Shown: in pieces, positions 36,463-45,189 of the stretch
Position numbering within the stretch: position 1 is the first letter of the stretch
Layout of the letters: every line of letters starts with the position of its first letter
From: Pseudomonas sihuiensis
GTDB taxonomy: Bacteria; Pseudomonadota; Gammaproteobacteria; Pseudomonadales; Pseudomonadaceae
Reading direction: 5' to 3'
Assembly: GCF_900106015.1 (NCBI RefSeq)
Contig: NZ_LT629797.1
Location: 1,984,001 to 2,048,000, forward strand
DNA: 64,000 nt
Notes under the pieces: generated by a model
The model's input: only the letters and a program-made list of their open reading frames with translations
Database searches by the model: none
Told to the model about the DNA's origin: nothing
Translations under genes and position numbers: made by a program

Positions 36463-36518
36463 TGAGGCAGTGAACGGCTACCCGCCAATTGCCTTGTTAC
36501 AACTCCCGCCTTGCCGCA

Positions 36519-36555
36519 TTGTGACCAACAGTCATAGCATGACCACCGGTCACAA
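36519..36555. promoter_or_regulatory. Candidate TetR operator (two tandem dyads)
   Basis: TTGTGACC at 36519 and GGTCACAA ending at 36555 frame two dyads, TGAC-caaca-GTCA (36522-36534) and TGACC-acc-GGTCA (36540-36552). Their starts are 18 bp apart. This directly precedes the tetR-type gene that heads the RND operon, so autorepression is likely (inference). Confidence 0.65.
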
Positions 36556-36572
36556 CTCTTCGCGGAAAGCCC

Positions 36573-37229
36573 ATGCGCTACCAGGATCAACTCTTCCAGC
36601 AACGGGAAAACGCCCTGCTGCAATCCGCTCGCCAGCTATTTCAGGAACAATCCTGGGATCGCGTCACCATCGCCGAGGTGGCCCGTCACGCCGGCATTGG
36701 CAAGGGCACGGTGTACAAGCACTTTTCCAGCAAGGAGGCGCTCTACGCGCGTCTGGTGCTGGACTGCTCGCGCCAGCATCTGAGCGAACTGCGTGAGACC
36801 GCAAACCAGGCGCCGCCTCGCGAAGCCATGCGCCATGTGATTCGTCGCGCCTTCGAACAACTGCTGGCCGACCCACTGCAAGCCCAACTCTGCCTGCTGT
36901 GCGACCGCCCCGCCTTCCAGGAACGCCTGGACGCGCCCTACCGTGAACAGTTCCTCGAGCTGGAAGGTCAGTACATGGCGCTGTTCAACCAACTGCTGCA
37001 AGGCAGCTTCAGCGAACTGCAACTCTCCCCCACTGATTGCCAACGCCTGCTGTGGGGCGTGGAGGCTTGCGTCAACGGCGTGATGGCCCGCATCGCCTCC
37101 GGCGGCTTCGCCCATTGGGCCGAACCCATCGAGCTGGACGCCTATTTCCAGCGCGTCACCGATTTCATCATTGCCGGCCTGCAAGGCCAGGCCGCCGCGC
37201 TGCACGCAGCGCCTGCACTCAGCGAGTAA
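36573..37229 (+). CDS. TetR-family regulator of the RND operon
   Basis: A 218-residue TetR-type repressor. The N-terminal HTH is clear (RVTIAEVARHAGIGKGTVYK, HFSSKEALY); the C-terminal ligand domain is helical and variable. It is the first gene before an adaptor and an RND pump (6 bp spacing), with twin dyads upstream of its start, so it probably represses the operon and is released by a pump substrate. Confidence 0.9.
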   Translation: MRYQDQLFQQRENALLQSARQLFQEQSWDRVTIAEVARHAGIGKGTVYKHFSSKEALYARLVLDCSRQHLSELRETANQAPPREAMRHVIRRAFEQLLADPLQAQLCLLCDRPAFQERLDAPYREQFLELEGQYMALFNQLLQGSFSELQLSPTDCQRLLWGVEACVNGVMARIASGGFAHWAEPIELDAYFQRVTDFIIAGLQGQAAALHAAPALSE

Positions 37230-37235
37230 ACCCAC

Positions 37236-38318
37236 ATGTTCGCCCGACTCAGCAAGCGTCCCTGGATCATCGCCATCGTCATCGCCGTCCTGCTGCTGGC
37301 CTGGCTGTTCAGCGGCGATCGTTTCGTCGCTCGCGACGATGTCGAGCCCGACCAACCCGCCACCACCAACGATCTGGCGCGCGTCGAAATTCAATGGCTG
37401 GAAGCGCAACCCATGCAACGCCAGCATGTGGTGCAGGGGCAGATCGAAGCCTGGCGCCGGGTTGAATTGCGCGCCCAGGTCAGCGGCAACGTGCAGAAGC
37501 TGGATCAGGACAAGGGCAACCGCGTCGCCGCCGATCAACTGCTGCTGAGCATTTCGCCGGATGACCGCCCGGCGCAGGTCGCACGCAGCGAGGCCGATGT
37601 GCGCCAGCGTCAGAGTGAGGTCACCGCCGCCAAGCGCCTGCGCGAACGCAGCCTGGTGTCGGCCAACGAGCTGATGCGTCTGGAGAGCGAGCTGGCCAAG
37701 GCCCGCGCCGAACTCGACAGCGCCCGCCTGCAACTGCGCAACACCAAGGTGAAAGCGCCATTCGCCGGCATCTATGACCAGCGCATGGTCGAGCTGGGCG
37801 ATTTCGTCCAGCCCGGTCAAAGTCTGCTGACCCTGGTGGACATCGACCGCCTCAAGGTCAGCGCACAGATCGCCCAACAGCAGGTGACCCAGCTCGAACT
37901 GGGGCAACTGGTAAACATTGAACTGCTCGATGGCCGCACGCTGCAAGGCGAGCTGCACTTTATTGCCGCGGCCGCCGACCCGGGCTCGCGCAGCTTCCGT
38001 ATCGAGGTCAAGGTAGACAACCCGAACGGCTTGCGCCTGGCCGGGGCCAGCGCCACCCTGCATATCCAGACCGGTGAGAGCATGGCCCATCGCCTGTCCC
38101 CTGCCCTGCTCAGCCTGGATGAAAACGGCCGCCACGGCGTCAAGTGGGTCAACGACGCACAGCGCGTGGAGTTCACTCAGGTCGAGCTGATCAGCGTCGA
38201 CAACCAAGGCGCCTGGGTCAGCGGCCTGCCGCCGAAGGTAGCGCTGATCACCCTTGGCCAGGGCTTCGTCCAGCCCGGCCAGCAGGTGATGGTTCAACTC
38301 GCCGCCGAGGGCAGTTGA
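37236..38318 (+). CDS. RND efflux periplasmic adaptor (membrane fusion protein)
   Basis: A 360-residue adaptor with an N-terminal membrane anchor (PWIIAIVIAVLLLAWLFSGD), a lipoyl/hairpin region (RRVELRAQVSGNVQKLDQDK; a coiled-coil hairpin from about 110 to 165) and a beta-barrel domain (VKAPFAGIYDQRMVELGDFV, QPGQSLLTLVDIDRLKVSAQ). It bridges the inner-membrane pump and an outer-membrane channel. No lipobox is seen. The permease gene starts one base after its stop. Confidence 0.93.
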   Translation: MFARLSKRPWIIAIVIAVLLLAWLFSGDRFVARDDVEPDQPATTNDLARVEIQWLEAQPMQRQHVVQGQIEAWRRVELRAQVSGNVQKLDQDKGNRVAADQLLLSISPDDRPAQVARSEADVRQRQSEVTAAKRLRERSLVSANELMRLESELAKARAELDSARLQLRNTKVKAPFAGIYDQRMVELGDFVQPGQSLLTLVDIDRLKVSAQIAQQQVTQLELGQLVNIELLDGRTLQGELHFIAAAADPGSRSFRIEVKVDNPNGLRLAGASATLHIQTGESMAHRLSPALLSLDENGRHGVKWVNDAQRVEFTQVELISVDNQGAWVSGLPPKVALITLGQGFVQPGQQVMVQLAAEGS

Positions 38319-38319
38319 G

Positions 38320-41300
38320 ATGCATACACTGATTGCCGCCGCACTCGACCGCAGCCGCACCACCATCCTGATCCTGCTGTTCCTGCTCTGTGGCGGGCTG
38401 GTGGCCTACATTGCCATGCCCAAGGAGTCCAACCCGGATGTGGCAATTCCCATCATCTACGTCTCGGTGACCCTCGAAGGCATCAGCCCGGAAGACGGTG
38501 AGCGTTTGCTGGTGCGCCCGCTGGAACAGGAGCTGCGCAGCCTGGAGGGCGTCAAGGAAATGCGCTCGGTGTCCAATGAGGGCCATGCCTCGGTGACCCT
38601 GGAATTCGACGCCGGCTTCGACGCCAAGGTAGCGCTGGCCGACGTGCGCGAGAAGGTCGATACCGCGCGCAGCAAGCTGCCTGAAGAGGCCGACGAGCCG
38701 ACTGTCACCGAAGTCAATGTGGCGCTGTTCCCGGTGCTGTCGGTGGGCCTGTCCGGCCCCATCGCCGAAACCGAGCTGGTGTATATCGCCCGGCGCCTGA
38801 AGGAGAACGTGGAAGGCATCGCCGAGGTGCTCTCGGTGACCATTGGCGGCGACCGTGAAGACCTGCTGGAAATCGTCGTCGACCCGCAAGTGCTCGACAG
38901 CTACGGCATCGATTACAACGAGCTGTTCAACCTGGTCAGCCGCAACAACCGTCTGGTCGCCGCCGGTAGCCTGGACACCGGCGCCGGCCGCATGAGCATG
39001 AAAGTGCCTGGGGTCATCGAAGACCTCGAAGACGTGATGCGCATGCCGATCAAGGTGGTCGGCGACAGCGTGGTCACCTTCGCCGACGTCGCCACCATCC
39101 GCCGCACCTTCAAGGACCCGACCGGCTTCGCCCGTATCAACGGCCAGCCGGCTATCGTGCTGGAAGTGGCCAAGCGCAGCGGCGCCAACATCATCGAGAC
39201 CATCGATCAGGTCAAGGCACTGATGGAGCAAGCCAAGCCCCTGCTGCCGCCAGGTGTGGAAGTCAGCTACATCATGGATCAGTCGCAGGAAGTGCAGAAC
39301 ATGCTCGGCGACCTGCTCAACAACGTGCTTACCGCCATCGTCCTGGTACTGATCCTGGTGGTGGCGAGCATGGGCATGCGTTCGGCGCTGCTGGTCGGCC
39401 TGACCATTCCCGGCGCCTTCCTCAGCGGCATCCTGCTGATCTGGATGCTCGGCTTCACCCTCAATATCGTCGTACTGTTCAGCCTGATTCTGGTGGCTGG
39501 CATGTTGGTCGACGGCGCCATCGTCGTCTCTGAACTCGCCGACCGCTACCTGCAGCAAGGCCAGACGCCTCGCCAGGCCTGGGCCAATGCCGCGACACGG
39601 ATGGCCTGGCCGGTAATCGCCTCCACCGCCACCACCCTGGTGGTGTTCCTACCACTGCTGTTCTGGCCCGGCGTGGTCGGCCAGTTCATGAAGTACCTGC
39701 CGGCCACCGTGATTCTCTGCCTGTTGGCCTCGCTGGCCATGGCCCTGGTATTTCTGCCGGTGCTCGGCGCCGTCACTGGCGGCCAGGCGCGCCCACAGCC
39801 CCCCAGCGCCAGCCGCGCCGGCAACGCCTACCGCAATCTGCTGGCGACGCTGCTCAAGCGCCCGGGGCTGACCCTGCTCGGCATGCTGGCGCTGATCGCC
39901 CTGATCTACGTCGGTTACGGGCGCTTCAACCATGGCGTGGAATTCTTCCCCGACGTCGAACCGGAAAGCGCGCAGATCTGGCTGCGCGCACGCGGCGATC
40001 TATCTGTGCAGGAGAAGGACGCCCTGCTCCAGCAGGTGGAAAAGCAGGTGATCGGCATGCGTGAGGTCAAGGCGCTGTATGCGCGCTCCCTGGCCCAGCC
40101 GGAAGGCCAGCAAGGCCAACTCGGCGCCGACGTAATCGGCACCCTGCAATTTCAGTTCGTCGACTGGCACCAGCGCCGCCCGGCCAAGGACATCCTCGCC
40201 GAAATGAGCCAGCGCACCGCCGGCATTCCCGGCGTGGTGCTGGAGTTCCGCAAGCAGGAACAGGGCCCCACCGACGGCAAACCGGTGAAACTGCAGATCA
40301 GCTCACTGGACCCTGCACTGGGCGAGCAGTGGGTCGAGCGTATCCGCGGGGAAATGCACAAGCTCGGCGGCTTCGCCGATATCGAGGACGACCGCGCCCT
40401 GCCCGGCATCGAGTGGCGGATCAAGGTCGACCGCGAGGCCGCCGCGCGCTTCGGCGCGGACGTACTCAGCGTCGGCAACGCGGTGCAGATGATCACCAAC
40501 GGCCTGAAACTGGCGACCTACCGCCCCGAGGATGCCACCGACGAAGTGGACATCCGTGTGCGCCTGCCCGGTAACTGGCGCTCGCTCGACCAACTCGGCC
40601 GCCTGACCCTCAACACACCGGCCGGCCAGGTGCCGCTGAGCAACTTCGTCGACCTGCAGCCTGCGCCCAAGGTCGGCACCCTGCGCCGCGTCGATGGTGA
40701 CCGCACCATCACCCTGCAGGCCGACCTGGCCGAAGGTGCGCGCCTGGACGAACGCCTCAAGGCGTTGCGCGAAGCGCTCGGCGATGTACCGGCCGAGGTC
40801 AAGGTGAAGTTCGCCGGCGAGGATGCCGACCAACGCGAGGCGGCCACCTTCCTGATGACCGCCTTCGTCGTCGCCATCTTCCTCATGGCGATCATCCTGG
40901 TGACCCAGTTCAACAGCCTCTACCAGGCAGCGCTGGTACTGTCAGCCATCGTCCTGTCCACCGCTGGCGTGCTGATGGGTCTGCTGGTCAATGGCCAGTC
41001 GTTCGGCATCGTCATGGTCGGCATGGGCCTGATCGCCCTGGCCGGCATCGTGGTGAACAACAACATCATCCTGATCGACACCTACAACCAGTTGCGTCGC
41101 CAGGGCCTGGAACCGCGTGAAGCGGCGCTGGAAACCGGCAGCCTGCGCCTGCGACCGGTGCTGCTGACTGCCGTGACCACCATCCTCGGGCTGATGCCCA
41201 TGGTGCTCAGCATCAACGTCGACCTGGTGACCCCGAGCCTCGGCTTCGGCGCCCCCTCGACGCAGTGGTGGACGCAACTGTCGAGCGCCATCGCTGGCGG

Positions 41301-41475
41301 CCTGGCCTTCGCCACCGTGCTGACCCTGCTGCTGACGCCTTGCCTGCTGGTACTCGGTGCCCGCTTCGAGCGGCGTCCACCGCCGCTGGAGACCTACGAC
41401 ACCGACCTGCTCGACCTGCCGGAGCATCTGATCGCCGCCAAACCCGACAGGGCGCAGGTGCAGCGCACCAGCTGA
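38320..41475 (+). CDS. RND efflux permease (inner membrane)
   Basis: A 1051-residue RND transporter of full family length with 12 expected membrane segments and two large periplasmic loops. The start HTLIAAALDRSRTTILILLF and AMPKESNPDVAIPIIYVSVT are typical. In the fourth segment the usual Asp-Asp of drug pumps reads LVDGAIVVSELADR, with Gly at the second position. The operon has regulator, adaptor and pump but no outer-membrane factor, so it must borrow a channel such as an OprM-type protein. Substrate unknown. A terminator follows at 41616. Confidence 0.94.
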   Translation: MHTLIAAALDRSRTTILILLFLLCGGLVAYIAMPKESNPDVAIPIIYVSVTLEGISPEDGERLLVRPLEQELRSLEGVKEMRSVSNEGHASVTLEFDAGFDAKVALADVREKVDTARSKLPEEADEPTVTEVNVALFPVLSVGLSGPIAETELVYIARRLKENVEGIAEVLSVTIGGDREDLLEIVVDPQVLDSYGIDYNELFNLVSRNNRLVAAGSLDTGAGRMSMKVPGVIEDLEDVMRMPIKVVGDSVVTFADVATIRRTFKDPTGFARINGQPAIVLEVAKRSGANIIETIDQVKALMEQAKPLLPPGVEVSYIMDQSQEVQNMLGDLLNNVLTAIVLVLILVVASMGMRSALLVGLTIPGAFLSGILLIWMLGFTLNIVVLFSLILVAGMLVDGAIVVSELADRYLQQGQTPRQAWANAATRMAWPVIASTATTLVVFLPLLFWPGVVGQFMKYLPATVILCLLASLAMALVFLPVLGAVTGGQARPQPPSASRAGNAYRNLLATLLKRPGLTLLGMLALIALIYVGYGRFNHGVEFFPDVEPESAQIWLRARGDLSVQEKDALLQQVEKQVIGMREVKALYARSLAQPEGQQGQLGADVIGTLQFQFVDWHQRRPAKDILAEMSQRTAGIPGVVLEFRKQEQGPTDGKPVKLQISSLDPALGEQWVERIRGEMHKLGGFADIEDDRALPGIEWRIKVDREAAARFGADVLSVGNAVQMITNGLKLATYRPEDATDEVDIRVRLPGNWRSLDQLGRLTLNTPAGQVPLSNFVDLQPAPKVGTLRRVDGDRTITLQADLAEGARLDERLKALREALGDVPAEVKVKFAGEDADQREAATFLMTAFVVAIFLMAIILVTQFNSLYQAALVLSAIVLSTAGVLMGLLVNGQSFGIVMVGMGLIALAGIVVNNNIILIDTYNQLRRQGLEPREAALETGSLRLRPVLLTAVTTILGLMPMVLSINVDLVTPSLGFGAPSTQWWTQLSSAIAGGLAFATVLTLLLTPCLLVLGARFERRPPPLETYDTDLLDLPEHLIAAKPDRAQVQRTS

Positions 41476-41615
41476 CGCCGAACCGCCCAGGAATACATGG
41501 CAAAACGCCAGATATCGCCTAGGCTAACCAGCAACGATGCTTAGGGCGGGAATGGAAAGGCAGCAGGGATGCTTTTAACAGACAGCAGACGCGCAAGGCG
41601 TCTTGCAGAAACGAC

Positions 41616-41645
41616 AAAGCCCTCTCTCGGAGGGCTTTGCTTTTC
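41616..41645 (+). terminator. Terminator downstream of the RND operon
   Basis: AAAGCCCTC-tctcg-GAGGGCTTT followed by gcTTTT on the plus strand, 140 bp after the permease stop. Confidence 0.75.
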
Positions 41646-41650
41646 CACTC

Positions 41651-41779
41651 GCTTGGCATTGGCCAGCGCAAGGAAGAAACACCGAGCTAACGAAGTGTAT
41701 GGGGTCGGCATCCTGCCTGTTGGCCACTTCGTTAGCCCGGTAACCGGAGAGTAGTCCAGGCAGTGGCAATGTGCCAAGC
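41651..41779. repeat. Nested inverted repeat, possible structured RNA or small mobile repeat
   Basis: The outer arms GCTTGGCATTGGCCA and TGGCAATGTGCCAAGC are inverted with a 2-base difference. The inner arms GCTAACGAAGTG (41686-41697) and CACTTCGTTAGC (41725-41736) are a perfect 12-bp pair with a 27-base loop. The element lies between the RND operon terminator and the alginate operon, outside any gene. The rest of 41476-42279 holds that terminator, the twin palindromes and an AT-rich leader. Confidence 0.6.
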
Positions 41780-41977
41780 CTCAATTGCGCGGCATATTTC
41801 ACAGAGCGAAGACACTTCCCTGGCAGCTCTCGCCCCCGCCAGAAATCCCCCAGCACGCTCGCATGACGGCTGATCAGCACCCTCTCTCGTGACGTTGAGA
41901 ACAGCACAGCGCTCTTATGCACAACTTACGAGCAGGGTCTTACTCCAGTGCCATACAACTAAGCACAAAAGATAATG

Positions 41978-41997
41978 TTTTTATGGCGCCATAAAAA
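41978..41997. promoter_or_regulatory. 20-bp perfect palindrome upstream of the alginate operon
   Basis: TTTTTATGGCGCCATAAAAA, a perfect palindrome with a GGCGCC core and A/T wings, in the AT-rich region about 290 bp upstream of algD. It looks like a dimeric regulator site. It does not match the AlgR or AmrZ sites known upstream of P. aeruginosa algD. Confidence 0.6.
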
Positions 41998-42018
41998 TAA
42001 CACACTAAAAAGCTGTAA

Positions 42019-42043
42019 CTATTTTTTGGCGCCTAAAAAATAG
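42019..42043. promoter_or_regulatory. Second GGCGCC palindrome upstream of the alginate operon
   Basis: A 25-base near-perfect palindrome with GGCGCC core, wings CTATTTTTT and AAAAAATAG and one asymmetric central base. Its centre is about 43 bp from that of the first palindrome, close to four helical turns. A weak AlgU-like element (TAACTT at 42106, TTGAA at 42128, 16 bases between) follows; it is only a suggestion. Confidence 0.6.
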
Positions 42044-42279
42044 CAATTATAAGTAACTGTTTTAACTAGAAAAAATATTAAAGGAAGTGATCGATACACA
42101 ATTCATAACTTTTGGTTCACGTTTTGCTTGAAATGCCAAAACAGCCAACTTAGTATCCGCGCCAATTCGAGCACGCCATTCGATTGCAGTAACCATTACG
42201 CAATCTTAGTGGCGTACTTAATGAACACGGATGTTGGCCAGTTCAAATCGGCCAGCTCAATTATATGAGAGAGGGATCT

Positions 42280-43590
42280 ATGCGAATCAGCATCTTTGGA
42301 TTGGGTTATGTGGGCGCCGTATGCGCCGGTTGCTTGTCGGCTCGCGGCCATGAGGTCATCGGCGTCGACGTATCGCAAACCAAGATCGACCTGATCAATC
42401 AAGGCAAGTCCCCCATCGTCGAACCCGGCCTCGCCGAACTGCTCGAAGCCGGCGTCAACTCCGGCCTGCTGCGTGGCACCACCGATGTGGGCGCCGCAGT
42501 ACTGGCCAGCGAGCTGTCCTTCATTGCCGTGGGTACGCCGAGCAAGCGCAATGGCGACCTCGACCTCGGCTACATGGAATCGGTATGCAAGCAGATCGGT
42601 GCCGCCCTGCGCGACAAGCAGGAACGTCACACCGTAGTCGTGCGCAGTACGGTCCTGCCGGGCACGGTAAAGAACGTGGTGATCCCCCTGATCGAAGCAG
42701 CGTCCGGTAAGAAAGCCGGTGTCGATTTCGGCGTGGCCACCAACCCGGAATTCCTCCGTGAAAGTACCGCCATCAAGGATTACGACTTCCCGGCCATGAC
42801 CGTTATCGGTGAACTGGACGAACAGTCCGGCGACCTGCTGCAGGAGCTGTACAGCGAGCTGGACGCTCCGATCATCCGCAAGTCCATCGAAGTGGCGGAG
42901 ATGATCAAGTACACCTGCAACGTCTGGCACGCGGCCAAGGTCACCTTCGCCAACGAGATCGGCAACATCGCCAAGGCAGCCGGCGTCGACGGCCGCGAAG
43001 TGATGGATGTGGTCTGCCAGGATCACAAGCTCAATCTCTCCAAGTACTACATGAAGCCCGGCTTCGCCTTCGGCGGCTCCTGCCTGCCCAAGGATGTGCG
43101 CGCCCTCTCCTACCGCGCCGGCAGCCTGGACGTGGAAACACCGCTGATCAGCTCGCTGATGCGTAGCAACGCCGCCCAGGTGAAGAAAGCCTTCGACATC
43201 GTCACTCACTACGACAAGCGCCGCATCGGCCTGCTGGGCCTGAGCTTCAAGGCCGGCACCGACGACCTGCGTGAAAGCCCCCTGGTCGAGCTGGCCGAAA
43301 TGCTGATCGGCAAAGGCTATGAGCTGCGTATTTTCGACAGCAACGTCGAGTACGCCCGCGTGTTCGGCGCGAACAAGGAATACATCGAATCGAAGATCCC
43401 TCACGTTTCCTCGCTGCTGTGCAAGGAGCTCGATGAGGTGGTCTCGCAATCCGATGTACTGATCATCGGCAATGGCGAACAGCGCTTCGCCGAGGTCATG
43501 AACAGCGTCGGCGACGACAAACAGATCGTCGATCTCGTGGGGTTCATGGCGCATGCCACCCAGGCCAACAAGGAAGGCATCTGCTGGTAG
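42280..43590 (+). CDS. algD: GDP-mannose 6-dehydrogenase
   Basis: AlgD, 436 residues, oxidises GDP-mannose to GDP-mannuronate, the committed step of alginate synthesis. The N-terminal NAD site is MRISIFGLGYVGAVCAGCLS; the catalytic Cys is in PGFAFGGSCLPKDVRAL; the C-terminal domain contains RIGLLGLSFKAGTDDLRESP. The ATG at 42280 has GAGG 7 bases upstream and gives exactly the P. aeruginosa length. It heads a twelve-gene operon, preceded by a long AT-rich leader. Confidence 0.97.
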   Translation: MRISIFGLGYVGAVCAGCLSARGHEVIGVDVSQTKIDLINQGKSPIVEPGLAELLEAGVNSGLLRGTTDVGAAVLASELSFIAVGTPSKRNGDLDLGYMESVCKQIGAALRDKQERHTVVVRSTVLPGTVKNVVIPLIEAASGKKAGVDFGVATNPEFLRESTAIKDYDFPAMTVIGELDEQSGDLLQELYSELDAPIIRKSIEVAEMIKYTCNVWHAAKVTFANEIGNIAKAAGVDGREVMDVVCQDHKLNLSKYYMKPGFAFGGSCLPKDVRALSYRAGSLDVETPLISSLMRSNAAQVKKAFDIVTHYDKRRIGLLGLSFKAGTDDLRESPLVELAEMLIGKGYELRIFDSNVEYARVFGANKEYIESKIPHVSSLLCKELDEVVSQSDVLIIGNGEQRFAEVMNSVGDDKQIVDLVGFMAHATQANKEGICW

Positions 43591-43703
43591 CAGACAGCTA
43601 ACAAGAACAGAGGCGGCACCAGTCAGGTGCCGCTTGGTTGGTTATGGCGTGTCGCCAGCTCACTGCCCATACGATCCGAATCGATGTTTACAGGAGTGAC
43701 AGC

Positions 43704-45128
43704 ATGATTCCTCTGATTTTGTCCGGCGGCAGTGGCTCCAGACTCTGGCCGCTCTCACGCAAGCTGTATCCCAAGCAGTTCCTGGCCCTCACCGGCAGTG
43801 AGACCCTGTTTCAACAGACGCTCGGCCGCTTGGCCATCGAGGGCGTCAGCAAGCCCATCGTGGTGTGCAACGAAGAACATCGCTTCATCGTCAGCGAGCA
43901 ACTTGCCGCTATCGGCAACGAGGCGCAGACCATTCTGCTGGAGCCGTTCGGCCGCAACACCGCACCGGCCGTGGCCATCGCCGCCATGCACCTGCTCGCC
44001 GCTGGCCGTGACGAGCTGCTTCTGGTTCTGCCGGCCGATCATGTGATCGAAGACCTGCCGGTATTCCACAGCGCTCTCGGCGTGGCTCGCAAGGCTGCAG
44101 AGCAGGGCGAGATGGTGCTGTTCGGCATCCCTGCCGAGCGGCCTGAAACCGGTTACGGCTATATCAGGACCGGCGAGCGATCCGGACTGCCGGGTGGCGT
44201 TCTGTCAGTCGAGCAGTTCGTCGAGAAGCCCGACCTGGCCACAGCTAGAGAGTTCGTGGCACAAGGCGACTACGTCTGGAACAGCGGCATGTTCCTGTTC
44301 CGCTGCAGCCGCTATCTGGAAGAGCTGCAGCGCCACGATCAGGACATCTACGACACCTGCCAGCTGGCGCTCAGCCGCAGCAAGAGCGACCTGCAGTTCA
44401 TCCGCATCGACCCCAGCTCCTTCGAGTGCTGCCCGGACAACTCCATCGACTACGCGGTGATGGAAAAGACCGAGCGCGCCTGCGTGGTGCCGCTCGCAGC
44501 AGGCTGGAACGATGTCGGCTCCTGGTCCGCGCTGTGGGACGTTCAGGACAAGGACGACCAGGGCAACAGCCGCTCGGGCGATGTGGTGATCCACGACAGT
44601 CAGGACTGCCTGGCCCACAGCCAGAGCAAGCTGGTGACTCTGGTCGGCCTGAAGGACGTGGTGGTGGTCGAGACCAAGGACGCCGTGATGGTCGCCCACA
44701 AGGACCGTGTGCAGGACGTCAAGCAACTGGTCAACACCCTCACCTGCGACGGGCGTGCCGAGGCGCAGAACCATTGCCAGGTCTATCGCCCGTGGGGCAG
44801 CTACGACTCCATCGACAGTGGCAACCGCTTTCAGGTCAAACGCATCGTGGTCAAGCCAGGCGCCAGCCTGTCGCTGCAAAAGCACCACCACCGTGCCGAG
44901 CACTGGATCGTGGTCTCCGGCACTGCACGGGTGACCTGTGACGACAAGACCTTCCTGCTCTGGGAGAACCAGTCGACCTACATCCCCATCGCCGCCGTTC
45001 ACCGCCTGGCCAACCCCGGCAAGATTCCTCTGGAGATCATCGAGGTCCAGTCCGGCAGCTATCTGGGCGAGGACGACATCGAGCGCTTCGAGGATGTCTA
45101 CGGCCGCACCGACACCACGGTCAACTAG
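43704..45128 (+). CDS. algA: Mannose-6-phosphate isomerase / GDP-mannose pyrophosphorylase
   Basis: AlgA, 474 residues, is bifunctional: it isomerises fructose-6-phosphate to mannose-6-phosphate and makes GDP-mannose from mannose-1-phosphate. The pyrophosphorylase signature is LSGGSGSRLWPLSRKLYPKQ, the sugar site has FVEKPD, and the C-terminal cupin isomerase domain has LQKHHHRAEHWIVVSG. The ATG at 43704 has AGGAG upstream. In classical alginate operons algA is the last gene; here it is second, directly after algD, so the two GDP-sugar enzymes sit together. It could be a paralogue of a second algA elsewhere. Confidence 0.93.
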   Translation: MIPLILSGGSGSRLWPLSRKLYPKQFLALTGSETLFQQTLGRLAIEGVSKPIVVCNEEHRFIVSEQLAAIGNEAQTILLEPFGRNTAPAVAIAAMHLLAAGRDELLLVLPADHVIEDLPVFHSALGVARKAAEQGEMVLFGIPAERPETGYGYIRTGERSGLPGGVLSVEQFVEKPDLATAREFVAQGDYVWNSGMFLFRCSRYLEELQRHDQDIYDTCQLALSRSKSDLQFIRIDPSSFECCPDNSIDYAVMEKTERACVVPLAAGWNDVGSWSALWDVQDKDDQGNSRSGDVVIHDSQDCLAHSQSKLVTLVGLKDVVVVETKDAVMVAHKDRVQDVKQLVNTLTCDGRAEAQNHCQVYRPWGSYDSIDSGNRFQVKRIVVKPGASLSLQKHHHRAEHWIVVSGTARVTCDDKTFLLWENQSTYIPIAAVHRLANPGKIPLEIIEVQSGSYLGEDDIERFEDVYGRTDTTVN

Positions 45129-45189
45129 CGACTTTCAGCGTCACAGCGGCTGACGCTCGTACACGGCTTCACTGGAGGAAGCACGTCAC

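Noticed and set aside
42106..42132. AlgU (sigma-E type) promoter of algD
   Set aside because: TAACTT-N16-TTGAA departs at several bases from GAACTT-N16-TCTGA, so it is not listed as a promoter.
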